A stretch of 64,000 bases of DNA from Leifsonia aquatica. Lineage in GTDB: Bacteria; Actinomycetota; Actinomycetes; Actinomycetales; Microbacteriaceae. How positions within the stretch are numbered: the first letter of the stretch is position 1; the number at the start of each line of letters is the position of its first letter. Under the pieces are notes generated by a model. That model saw nothing but the letters and a program-made list of their open reading frames with translations, did no database searches and was not told the DNA's origin. Where the stretch lies: NCBI RefSeq assembly GCF_014190775.1, contig NZ_JACHVP010000002.1, positions 186,001-250,000 of the forward strand, given 5' to 3'. A program made the position numbers and the translations under genes. Of the stretch, positions 52,262-59,956 are shown piece after piece.

Positions 52262-53884
52262 TCAAATATTACATGCTTTAATGGCGTTAGGGTGGCGTAG
52301 CGCGCGGCCCGGGCGGGCCTCGGTCCGCCGCCCGTCGGCGATGACCGCCTCGCCCGCCACGAACACCCACGGGATGCCGGCCGCCTGTTGCCGCGGCTCG
52401 GCGAACGTCGCGCGGTCGGCCACGGTCGCCGGGTCGAAGAGCACGAGGTCGGCGACCATACCGGGAGCGATGCGACCGCGGTCGGTGAGTCCGAGCAGGG
52501 CCGCCGGGCGCGCGGAGAGGTGCACGATCGCGTCCTCGAGGCGCAGCACGTTCTCCTCGCGCACGTAGTGGCCGAGGTAGCGCGGGAAGGTGCCCCAGGC
52601 ACGGGGATGCGGCTTGTCGCCGACCAGGATGCCGTCGCTGCCGCCCGTGTGCCGCGGGTGCGCCATCATCGTGCGCACGTTGGCCTCGTCGCCGACGTGC
52701 TGCAGGATGCCGGTGCCCAGCCGGTCGGCCACCAGCAGCTCGAGGGCGATCGTGGACGCCGGCCTCCCGGTCTCGGCGGCGAGGGCGGCGACGGTGTGCC
52801 CGACCCGGCCGGAGAGCGCGGGATCGCGCACGCCCGAGATCTCGATGGTCTCCCACTCCACGGGGACGCCGTGGCAGCCGTCGGTTCCGACCACATCGAG
52901 CTCGTACGCGATGCGCGCCCGGGAGGCGGGGTCGCGCAGGCGGTCGAGTGTGGCGGCAGGGCCGCCTGCCGCGGCCCACGACGGCAGGAGCGCGGCGAGG
53001 GTCGTCGAGCCCGGGAGGTACGGGTAGGTGTCGAAGGTGAGGTCGACACCGGAGGCCAGAGCCGCATCCAGCAGCGCGACGAGTTCGCCCGCGCGCCCGC
53101 GGTTGACGCCGAAGTTCATCGTGGCGTGCGCGAGGTGCAGGGCGACCCCGGACCGGCGGGCCACCTCGATCATCTCGGCGTACGCCTCCAGCGCCCCCGC
53201 GCCGTAGGAGCGCTGGTGCGGCACGTAGACACCGCCGTGGGCCGCGACCACCTCGCAGAGGGCGACGAGCTCATCCGTGCCGGCGAACATCCCGGGCACG
53301 TAGGTGAGGCCGGACGACATCCCGAACGCGCCGTCCCGCATCCCGCGGTCGACGAGGGCGCGCATCGCCGCGATCTCCGCGTCGGCGGCGGGGCGGTCGA
53401 CGGCACCGACGACGTCCAACCGCACGGTGCCCTGCGGGACGAGCGCGGCGACGTTGGCGGCGGGGCGTGCGGCGTCGACGGCCGCGAGGTAGTCGCCGAC
53501 GGTCTCCCAACCGAGGGCGAGATCGGACGGCACGCCGTTCCAGCCCGCGAGCTGCTCGCGGAGTACCTCGATCGCGGCGGGCGTCGCGGGAGCGTACGAG
53601 AGTCCGTCCTGACCGACGACCTCGGTGGTCACCCCCTGCGAGACCTTCGCCAAATGGACCGGGTCGGTCAGCACGGCGAGGTCGGAGTGGGCGTGCATGT
53701 CGATGAAACCGGGAGCGAGGGCGAGACCGTCGGCGTCGACGACCCGTGCACCGGGTGCGTCGACCCGGCCGCCGGCCCGCTGGATGCGTCCCTCGGCGAG
53801 GAGCACGTCCCCGGTCCGCCCCGGCCGTCCGGTGCCGTCGAGCACCAGCGCTCCGCGGAGGAGCGTCGGCGCCGGCCCGGTCAT
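52262..53884 (-). CDS. N-acyl-D-amino-acid deacylase
   Basis: A 540-residue amidohydrolase-superfamily enzyme that releases D-amino acids from N-acyl forms. The metal motif FIDMHAHSDLAVL is near residue 60; GAVDRPAADAEIAAM, GAFGMSSGLTYVPG and GLTDRGRIAPGMVADLVLFDP are conserved blocks. It begins on an ATGA overlap with the aldolase. The last 11 residues or so (RHPNAIKACNI) are read from an AT-rich stretch and are unlike the usual ending, so the original 3' end may have been replaced. Confidence 0.9.
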   Translation of the reverse strand: MTGPAPTLLRGALVLDGTGRPGRTGDVLLAEGRIQRAGGRVDAPGARVVDADGLALAPGFIDMHAHSDLAVLTDPVHLAKVSQGVTTEVVGQDGLSYAPATPAAIEVLREQLAGWNGVPSDLALGWETVGDYLAAVDAARPAANVAALVPQGTVRLDVVGAVDRPAADAEIAAMRALVDRGMRDGAFGMSSGLTYVPGMFAGTDELVALCEVVAAHGGVYVPHQRSYGAGALEAYAEMIEVARRSGVALHLAHATMNFGVNRGRAGELVALLDAALASGVDLTFDTYPYLPGSTTLAALLPSWAAAGGPAATLDRLRDPASRARIAYELDVVGTDGCHGVPVEWETIEISGVRDPALSGRVGHTVAALAAETGRPASTIALELLVADRLGTGILQHVGDEANVRTMMAHPRHTGGSDGILVGDKPHPRAWGTFPRYLGHYVREENVLRLEDAIVHLSARPAALLGLTDRGRIAPGMVADLVLFDPATVADRATFAEPRQQAAGIPWVFVAGEAVIADGRRTEARPGRALRHPNAIKACNI

Positions 53885-54504
53885 GCGCCCGTCGCGGCGG
53901 CGCCGAACTCCCGCGCGCGCTCGGTCACGGCGGCCCAGGAGGCGGCGGCGATGTCAGCCGCGCTCACCACGCTCGAACCGGCGGTCACCGCGAGGGCGCC
54001 CGCTTCCATCCACGCGCGCGCGTTACCGGCGTCGAGGCCGCCGGACGGCACGAACGCTGTGCCGGGGAACGGCCCGCCGAGATCGCGCAGGTAGCGCGGG
54101 CCGACGAGCGATGCCGGGAAGACCTTCACGGCGGCGGCGCCCAGCTCGACCGCGCGCATCACCTCGGTGGGGCTGAGCGCGCCGAGCAGGATGGGCACGC
54201 CCGCCTCCCGTGCGACGGCCGCCGCACTCTCGCTGAGCCCGGGCGTCACCAGGAAGCGCGCGCCCGCGGCGATGGCCGCCTCGGCGGTGCGCGCGTCGGT
54301 CACCGTGCCGGCCCCGACGAGGGCGTCGTGCTCCCCCGCGGCCGCCTCGGCGATCACGTCTTCGACGCCGGGAGTCGTGAAGGTGAACTCCACCGTGCGG
54401 ATGCCGCCCGCGGCGAGCGCACGGCAGAGCCCGGCCGGGTCGTCGATGCGGGGCGCGCGCACGACGGCGAGCGCGCGGTCGTGGCGGAGGGTGTCGAGGA
54501 GCAT
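53881..54504 (-). CDS. KDPG/KHG-type aldolase
   Basis: A 207-residue aldolase of the 2-keto-3-deoxy-6-phosphogluconate / 4-hydroxy-2-oxoglutarate family, which yields pyruvate. Catalytic Glu in TVEFTFTTPG (E39) and Schiff-base Lys in AAVKVFPASL (K127); VGAGTV and FVPSGGLDAGN are conserved. Together with the kinase across the divergent region it could complete a KDG to pyruvate plus glyceraldehyde-3-phosphate route. A role in keto-acid cleavage after D-amino-acid breakdown is the alternative. Confidence 0.9.
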   Translation of the reverse strand: MLLDTLRHDRALAVVRAPRIDDPAGLCRALAAGGIRTVEFTFTTPGVEDVIAEAAAGEHDALVGAGTVTDARTAEAAIAAGARFLVTPGLSESAAAVAREAGVPILLGALSPTEVMRAVELGAAAVKVFPASLVGPRYLRDLGGPFPGTAFVPSGGLDAGNARAWMEAGALAVTAGSSVVSAADIAAASWAAVTERAREFGAAATGA

Positions 54505-54515
54505 CCGGGGTCCGT

Positions 54516-55763
54516 TCAGCCGAAGGCGGTCTCGAGCAGGCCGGTGACGTGCGGCTCGGCGGCGAGCGCGTCGTCGACGACGGCGAGCGCGCGCCACTTG
54601 TCGAAGGTCGTGCAGGGGTGCGAGAGGCCGAAGCGGATCACGTCGCCGACCTCGACGCGGGCGTGGGAGGGCAGCCGCACGAAGGTGTGCTGGTCGTTCA
54701 TCGCGGTGACGACGGCACCGTCGAGCGGGATGCCGCTCGCCGCCCCCAGGGCTCGGATCGCCTGCGGGACGGGCATCCCCTCGTCGTAGGGGAAGTCGCG
54801 CTTGCCCGCATCGACGAGCGCGAGACCCGGCTCGGGGCGCGAGACGACCGTCGCCCAGCCGTGGATGGCCGAGCGGAACTCGCCGCCGCCCACCCGGCCG
54901 AGCGGGGTGATGACGCTGTAGAAGCCGTCGTCGTGGGTGATGTACGCGCCGGAGCGCAGCAGCACGTCGACGACGCGGCCACCGCTGCCGTCGAGGTCGC
55001 GACGGGGCGCGAGCACCTCGGCGACGAGGTCGAAGTAGGCGCTCCCCCCGGCCGTGATGATCGCCGGCGCACCGGCGGCGTACAGGCCCTCGGCTTCGAA
55101 GCCGTCGTGCAGTTCGCCGAGCGCCTGGAGGTAGCCGCGCACGGTCGCCAGCGACTCCGGGCGCCCGTCGTGCGCGAGCGCACCCTCGTAGCCCGCTACC
55201 CCGGCCAGCCGCAGCACGGGCGACGCGGCGACGGCGCGTGCGATCGCGACCGCCTCGTCCGCCGTTCGCGCACCGGTGCGGCCGCCGGGAGCGCCCAGCT
55301 CGACCAGCACGGCGAGCGGCTCCGGGAGGTCGAGTCCCGCGAGCGACTCCGTCATGATCTCGACGCCCCGCAGGGAGTCGGCCCAGACGGTCAGCCGGTC
55401 GGTGTCGGGAGCGAGGGCACGCAGCGCCGCGGGCTGCACGAGCGCGTTCGCGAGCAGCACCCGTGGGACGCCCCAGCCGAGCGCGACGGAGGCCTGCCAC
55501 GGCGTCGCCACCGTGATTCCCCAGGCGCCCGCGTCGAGCTGGCGCTGCCAGAGTTCGCGGCTCATCGTGGTCTTGCCGTGCGGCGCGAGGCCGACTCCCG
55601 CGGTGCGGCACCATTCCGCCATCGTCGCGAGGTTGTGCGCGACCGCGCTCTCGCTGAGGGTGACGAGCGGGGTCGGGAAGTCGCGGAGCGCGGGGCGCGC
55701 GTCGCCGAGCGCGGCGACATCGGCGGCGGCGTAGCCGAGGGGTACGGCCTTGTACTCTCTCAC
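54516..55763 (-). CDS. D-serine dehydratase-like / D-threonine aldolase-family PLP enzyme
   Basis: A 415-residue fold-type III PLP enzyme with the alanine-racemase N-terminal domain. The PLP lysine is in LAPHGKTTMS (K64), and a zinc pair His-x-Cys lies in FGLSHPCTTFDKW, as in DSD1-type D-serine dehydratase. This family makes keto acids or aldehydes from D-amino acids. It heads a minus-strand operon with the aldolase and the D-aminoacylase, which would supply its substrate. The GTG start has GGAGG 6 nt upstream. Confidence 0.86.
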   Translation of the reverse strand: MREYKAVPLGYAAADVAALGDARPALRDFPTPLVTLSESAVAHNLATMAEWCRTAGVGLAPHGKTTMSRELWQRQLDAGAWGITVATPWQASVALGWGVPRVLLANALVQPAALRALAPDTDRLTVWADSLRGVEIMTESLAGLDLPEPLAVLVELGAPGGRTGARTADEAVAIARAVAASPVLRLAGVAGYEGALAHDGRPESLATVRGYLQALGELHDGFEAEGLYAAGAPAIITAGGSAYFDLVAEVLAPRRDLDGSGGRVVDVLLRSGAYITHDDGFYSVITPLGRVGGGEFRSAIHGWATVVSRPEPGLALVDAGKRDFPYDEGMPVPQAIRALGAASGIPLDGAVVTAMNDQHTFVRLPSHARVEVGDVIRFGLSHPCTTFDKWRALAVVDDALAAEPHVTGLLETAFG

Positions 55764-55809
55764 GTCGGTCCTCCGGGATGGGGCGTGGATGCGGGTGGGC
55801 TGAACGGCT

Positions 55810-55838
55810 GCGTTGCGTATTTTGCAACGCGCGTTGCA
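55810..55838. promoter_or_regulatory. Overlapping inverted repeats, probable IclR operator
   Basis: Three GCGTTGC half-sites in alternating orientation. GCGTTGC (55810-55816) pairs with GCAACGC (55824-55830) across GTATTTT, and TGCAACGC/GCGTTGCA forms a perfect 16-bp palindrome (55823-55838). It lies between two divergent operons, one of which encodes an IclR regulator; IclR/KdgR sites are often of the TTGC...GCAA type. Confidence 0.7.
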
Positions 55839-55863
55839 GTGTGTGCTCGTTCTGTTCTAGCAT
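55834..55863 (+). promoter_or_regulatory. Possible promoter of the kinase-IclR-RidA operon
   Basis: TTGCAG (55834-55839), 18-bp spacer, TAGCAT (55858-55863). The -35 box lies within the operator, so binding there would block it. Confidence 0.45.
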
Positions 55864-55934
55864 GCCTCTGGGCGTCCGCCAAGACCGGCGCGAGCGCCGA
55901 GAGCCACCGAGAGCCACCGCAGAGAGGAGGGGCA

Positions 55935-56942
55935 ATGCCGTCCCCCCTGCTCGTCACCCTCGGCGAGGCCATGGTCGTGCTCTACCCCGAGGCGCACCGC
56001 CCGCTCGCCGAGGCGACGGCCTTCGGCTCCGACGTGGGCGGCGCCGAGTTCAACGTCGCCACCTCCCTCGCCCGGCTCGGCCTGCCGACCGCGTGGATCT
56101 CCCGCCTCGGCGCGGACGGATTCGGCGAGCGCATCCTGCGCGTCGCCGCGGACGCCGGCCTCGACACGCAAGGCGTCGAGCTCGACGAACAACGCCCGAC
56201 CGGCCTCTACATCAAGGAGTCCACGCCCGGCGCCGACGGCGTCGCGACCCGGATGCACTACTACCGCCGCGACTCGGCAGCCTCCGCCCTGGAGCTGCCG
56301 CAGCTGCACGCCGCTCCGGCCGCCGACCTGCTGCGCCGCGCCTCCCACCTCCACACCAGCGGCATCACCGCGGCCCTCTCGCCGAGCGCCGCGGAGGTGA
56401 CCGCCGGGCTCCGGGAGGTCGTCGGCCCGGAGACGCTCATCAGCGTCGACCTCAACTTCCGCCCCCGGCTCTGGCGCGACCACGACACCGCCCCGCTCGA
56501 CGCGCTCGTCGCCCAGGCCGACCTGCTCTTCGCCGGCCACGACGAGGCCCAGGCGCACTACGGCCACACCGACCCGGCGCGCCTGTTCGCCGCCTTCCCC
56601 CGCCTCGACGCCGTGGTGCTCAAGGAGGACGCGCACCGCGCCTCCGTGCACCGCCGCGACGGCCGCGCGACGCACGTGCCCTGCCTGACCGTGGAGGTCG
56701 TGGAGCCGGTCGGCGCGGGCGATGCGTTCGCGGCCGGGTTCCTCGCCGGCCTCGCCGAGGGACGCGACGACGCGGCGTCCCTGCGCCTCGGGCACGCCCT
56801 GGCAGCGCTCACCCTGATCGGCCACGGCGACCGGCCGCTCTCGGTGCCGACCGCGGCCGAGCGCGAGACGATCGCCGCGGCCGGCGACGAGTGGGCCGGG
56901 TGGCGCGTGCATCCCGGCGAGATCCCCTGGAGGTCCGCATGA
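55935..56942 (+). CDS. PfkB family sugar kinase, 2-keto-3-deoxygluconate kinase type
   Basis: A 335-residue ribokinase-fold kinase. The start VTLGEAMVVLYPE, GGAEFNVATSLARLG, and the anion-hole/catalytic block PVGAGDAFAAGF with catalytic Asp identify the family. FGSDVGGAEFN and TGLYIKE resemble KdgK. With the KDPG-type aldolase across the divergent region it suggests KDG use. GAGGAGG is about 6 nt upstream of the ATG. It overlaps the IclR gene by ATGA. Confidence 0.88.
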   Translation: MPSPLLVTLGEAMVVLYPEAHRPLAEATAFGSDVGGAEFNVATSLARLGLPTAWISRLGADGFGERILRVAADAGLDTQGVELDEQRPTGLYIKESTPGADGVATRMHYYRRDSAASALELPQLHAAPAADLLRRASHLHTSGITAALSPSAAEVTAGLREVVGPETLISVDLNFRPRLWRDHDTAPLDALVAQADLLFAGHDEAQAHYGHTDPARLFAAFPRLDAVVLKEDAHRASVHRRDGRATHVPCLTVEVVEPVGAGDAFAAGFLAGLAEGRDDAASLRLGHALAALTLIGHGDRPLSVPTAAERETIAAAGDEWAGWRVHPGEIPWRSA

Positions 56943-57745
56943 GTCAGTCCCTCGCCCGCGCGCTCGACGTGCTCGACCTCGTCTCCCGCGGCATCGCGAC
57001 GCTGGACGCCCTGGCCGAGGAGGTCGGTGTGCACAAGACGACGGTCCTCCGCCTCCTGCAGACCCTCGAGCAGCGCGGGTTCGTCGGGCGCGACAGCTCC
57101 CACCGCTACCACCTCGGCCCTGCGGTCTTCGCCCTCGCCGAGAGCGCGCTCGACGCCCGCGACGTGCGCACCGCCGCGGGCCCCGCGCTGCGCGAGCTCG
57201 CCGCCGAAACCGGTCAGACCGTGCACCTGGCGACCTACCAGGACGGCGTCGTCACCTACATCGACAAGGTGGAGTCGCGGCAGCCGCTGCGCATGTACTC
57301 CCGCGTCGGCCTCCCCGCCGCCCTGCACGCGACCGCCGTCGGCAAGGTGCTGCTGGGCGCGCTGGATGCCGCGGAGCTCGATCGCGTCGTCTCCGCCGTG
57401 CCGTTCGAGCGCTACACCGAGCGCACCATCGGCAGCGCCCCCGAGCTCGTGGCCGAGGTGCGCCGGAGCGCCGACCGCGGCTGGGCCGAGGACCACGAGG
57501 AGCACGAGACCTTCATGAACTGCGTCGGCGCCCCGGTCTTCGGAGCCGACGGACGCATCGCCGCAGCCGTCTCGGTCTCGGTGCCGAACGTCGTGCTGCC
57601 CTACGAGGGTGTGCTCGGCCTCCTCCCGTCGCTGCTCGCGGCGACCGCGCGCATCTCCGCCGAGCTGGGAGCACCCGCCTCCAGCATCCCGACCGCCACC
57701 CTGCCGGGCGCGAGCGCGCCCGCCGCACCGAAAGGCTCCGCATGA
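56939..57745 (+). CDS. IclR family transcriptional regulator
   Basis: A 268-residue regulator. Winged helix in residues 5-62 (TLDALAEEVGVHKTTVLRLL), followed by the GAF-like IclR effector domain with LHATAVGKVLLG and EHETFMNCVGAPVF. Embedded in the operon between the kinase and RidA, with ATGA overlaps on both sides. It most likely controls both divergent operons through the GCGTTGC repeats, sensing a keto-sugar or keto-acid. Confidence 0.92.
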   Translation: MSQSLARALDVLDLVSRGIATLDALAEEVGVHKTTVLRLLQTLEQRGFVGRDSSHRYHLGPAVFALAESALDARDVRTAAGPALRELAAETGQTVHLATYQDGVVTYIDKVESRQPLRMYSRVGLPAALHATAVGKVLLGALDAAELDRVVSAVPFERYTERTIGSAPELVAEVRRSADRGWAEDHEEHETFMNCVGAPVFGADGRIAAAVSVSVPNVVLPYEGVLGLLPSLLAATARISAELGAPASSIPTATLPGASAPAAPKGSA

Positions 57746-58146
57746 CCGACCGCATCGCCCTCTCCACCACCGACGCGCCCGCGCCCGCCCACACCTTCTC
57801 GCAGGGCGTCCGCCGTGGACCGTTCCTCCAGGTCTCCGGCCAGGGGCCGGTCGATCCCGCCACCAACGAGTACCTGCACCCGGGCGACGTGAAGGCGCAG
57901 ACGATCCGCACCCTCCAGAACGTGGAGGCCATCCTCGCCGCCGGGGGCGCGACTTTCGACGACGTGATGATGCTGCGCGTCTACCTCACCACCCGCGACG
58001 ACTTCGGCCTCATGAACGAGGCGTACGGCGAGTTCGTCGGCGCGCGCGTCGCGTCCGGCGTGCTCCCGGCCCGCACCACGGTCTTCACCGGCCTGCCGCG
58101 CGAGGAGATGCTCGTCGAGATCGACGCCCTCGCCGTCCTGGCCTGA
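57742..58146 (+). CDS. RidA family deaminase
   Basis: A 134-residue trimeric-type RidA protein. FSQGVRRGPFLQVSGQGP at the start, and LPARTTVFTGLPREEMLVEIDALA near the end, with the arginine that binds the carboxylate. RidA hydrolyses reactive enamines/imines such as 2-aminoacrylate. That is exactly what a D-serine dehydratase-like enzyme releases, so its place in this module makes sense. ATGA overlap with the IclR gene. Confidence 0.93.
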   Translation: MTDRIALSTTDAPAPAHTFSQGVRRGPFLQVSGQGPVDPATNEYLHPGDVKAQTIRTLQNVEAILAAGGATFDDVMMLRVYLTTRDDFGLMNEAYGEFVGARVASGVLPARTTVFTGLPREEMLVEIDALAVLA

Positions 58147-58190
58147 CGCGCCGCCCCTCCCCTCCGCTCCCCTTCGCTCCTCCCTCCGGC

Positions 58191-58250
58191 ACATTCGTGC
58201 CGAATGTCGTGAATGGGCGCCGCTAACACCGCATTCGTGCCGAATGTCGG
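58191..58250. repeat. Pair of near-palindromic repeats, 40-bp period
   Basis: Two copies of CATTCGTGCCGAATGTCG, at 58192-58209 and 58232-58249, exactly 40 bp apart. Each is the inverted repeat CATTCG-TGC-CGAATG. They lie between ridA and the type III PKS cluster. The centre is reversed relative to the 6971 pair. Confidence 0.8.
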
Positions 58251-58302
58251 GAGTGGGGAGACTGCCCCGTGCCCTCCCTGTGGCGCACGGAGCCACGGGG
58301 TG

Positions 58303-58308
58303 TACGTT
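58303..58308 (+). promoter_or_regulatory. -10 box of leaderless type III PKS promoter
   Basis: TACGTT, 6 nt before the GTG at 58315. Confidence 0.5.
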
Positions 58309-58314
58309 GCGCTT

Positions 58315-59418
58315 GTGAGCCGAATCGTGTCGGTGGCGCCGGTGCTCCCGGCCCGCAGCTACCCCCAGCAGGAGATCACGACCGCGCTTCTGGGGATGAT
58401 CACACCGGACCCGAAGCGCCAGGCCGTGATGCGCCGCATCCACGCCTCCAGCGGGGTGGAGACACGCAGTCTGGTCATGCCGCTCGAGCGGTACAGCTCG
58501 ATCGCGTCGTTCCAGGAGTCGAACGACTTCTTCATCGCCGAGGGCACGACCCTGGCCGAGCGCGCCATCACCGGGGCGCTCGCCTCGGCCGGGCTCGAAC
58601 CGGCCGACGTCGACTTCCTGCTCTTCACCTCGGTGACCGGCATCGCCGCCCCGTCGATCGACGCGCAACTCGTCGCGCGACTCGGGCTGCGCCCCGACGT
58701 CAAACGGCTGCCGAGCTTCGGTCTCGGCTGCGTCGCCGGCGCAGCGGGCATCGCCCGGGTGCACGACTATCTGGCCGGTCATCCCGGGGAGGTCGCCGTG
58801 CTGCTGTCGGTGGAGCTCTGCTCCCTCACGGTGCAGGCCAGCGACGACTCGATGGCGAACATCGTCGCCAGCGGCCTCTTCGGCGACGGCGCCGCGGCGG
58901 TCGTGATGGTCGGCGACGAGCGGGCCGAGGCTCTGGGTCTCCCAGGCCCCGAGGTGGTGGACACCCGCAGCCACATCTACCCCGACACCGCCGATGTCAT
59001 CGGCTGGGACATCGGCGGCACCGGTTTCCGCATCGTCCTGAGCGCGGGCGTGCCCGACGTGATCGAGCGCAATTTCGCGGGGGATGCCCGTGGGATCCTC
59101 GCCGCGCACGGCCTCGACGTCTCCGACGTGGGGGCCTGGGCCGCGCATCCCGGCGGCCCGAAGGTGCTGGAGGCGTTCGCGCAAGCGCTCGACCTGCCCG
59201 AAGGAGCCTTGGACGCGAGCTGGCGGTCGCTGGCCCGCGTCGGCAACCTGTCGTCGGCGGCCGTGCTGCACGTGCTCGCCGAGCAGCTGGACGCCCACGA
59301 ACCCGGGACGGTCGGGTTGCTCTTCGCCCTCGGCCCCGGCGTGACGAGCGAGCTCGTGCTGCTGCGCTGGGCGGCCGGCGCTGCGCAGGCCCCCGCGGCG
59401 ATCGGCGCGGCCGCGTGA
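58315..59418 (+). CDS. Type III polyketide synthase
   Basis: A 367-residue chalcone-synthase-like homodimeric ketosynthase. Catalytic triad: C139 in SFGLGCVAGAAG, H278 in WAAHPGGPKVLEAF and N311 in RVGNLSSAAVL. The HPGGPKVL form separates it from FabH. Such enzymes extend a fatty acyl-CoA with malonyl-CoA to make alkylresorcinols or alkylpyrones. It heads a tight three-gene operon with a methyltransferase and a flavoprotein, the same set as Streptomyces srsABC. The GTG 58315 start is supported by the -10 box 6 nt upstream. Confidence 0.92.
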   Translation: MSRIVSVAPVLPARSYPQQEITTALLGMITPDPKRQAVMRRIHASSGVETRSLVMPLERYSSIASFQESNDFFIAEGTTLAERAITGALASAGLEPADVDFLLFTSVTGIAAPSIDAQLVARLGLRPDVKRLPSFGLGCVAGAAGIARVHDYLAGHPGEVAVLLSVELCSLTVQASDDSMANIVASGLFGDGAAAVVMVGDERAEALGLPGPEVVDTRSHIYPDTADVIGWDIGGTGFRIVLSAGVPDVIERNFAGDARGILAAHGLDVSDVGAWAAHPGGPKVLEAFAQALDLPEGALDASWRSLARVGNLSSAAVLHVLAEQLDAHEPGTVGLLFALGPGVTSELVLLRWAAGAAQAPAAIGAAA

Positions 59419-59431
59419 TCCGGGCGGCGTC

Positions 59432-59956
59432 GTGATCTGGTACACACTGCTCGTGCTGGCGACCGGCGGCGAGCGCATCGCCGAGCTGGTCGTCTCCGCC
59501 CGCAACGCCCGCTGGTCGTTCGCCCGCGGCGGGGTGGAGTTCGGCCGCGGGCACTTCCCGCCGATGGTCGCCCTCCACACGGGCCTGCTGCTCGCCTGCC
59601 TGGCCGAGGTGTGGTTCGGCGACCGCCCGTTCCTCCCCTGGCTCGGCTGGCCGATGTTCGCGCTGGTGCTCGCCAGCCAGGCGCTGCGCTGGTGGTGCAT
59701 CACCGCCCTCGGTCCGCGCTGGAACACGCGGGTCATCATCGTGCGCGACCTCCCGCTCGTCGCGGGCGGCCCGTACCGCTGGCTGAAGCATCCCAATTAC
59801 ATCGCCGTCGTGGTGGAGGGGTTCGCCCTCCCCCTCGTGCACACCGCGTGGATCACCGCGCTCGCCTTCACCGTGCTGAACGCGGTGCTGCTGCTGGCCG
59901 TGCGCATCCCCTGCGAGAACCGCGCCCTGGCGACCGTCGCCCCCGCACGGGCATGA
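59432..59956 (+). CDS. ICMT-like membrane methyltransferase
   Basis: A 174-residue protein with about four membrane segments and the C-terminal isoprenylcysteine-carboxyl-methyltransferase signature: LVAGGPYRWLKHPNYIAVVVEG and IPCENRALA near the end. In phenolic-lipid clusters the homologue (SrsB) methylates the ring hydroxyl of the PKS product. It begins 13 bp after the PKS gene and overlaps the next gene by ATGA. Confidence 0.88.
   Translation: MIWYTLLVLATGGERIAELVVSARNARWSFARGGVEFGRGHFPPMVALHTGLLLACLAEVWFGDRPFLPWLGWPMFALVLASQALRWWCITALGPRWNTRVIIVRDLPLVAGGPYRWLKHPNYIAVVVEGFALPLVHTAWITALAFTVLNAVLLLAVRIPCENRALATVAPARA

Noticed and set aside
58315-59418. Type III PKS as a FabH (3-oxoacyl-ACP synthase III)
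   Set aside because: The histidine and asparagine contexts (HPGGPKVL, GNLSS) and the methyltransferase and flavoprotein partners fit type III PKS better.
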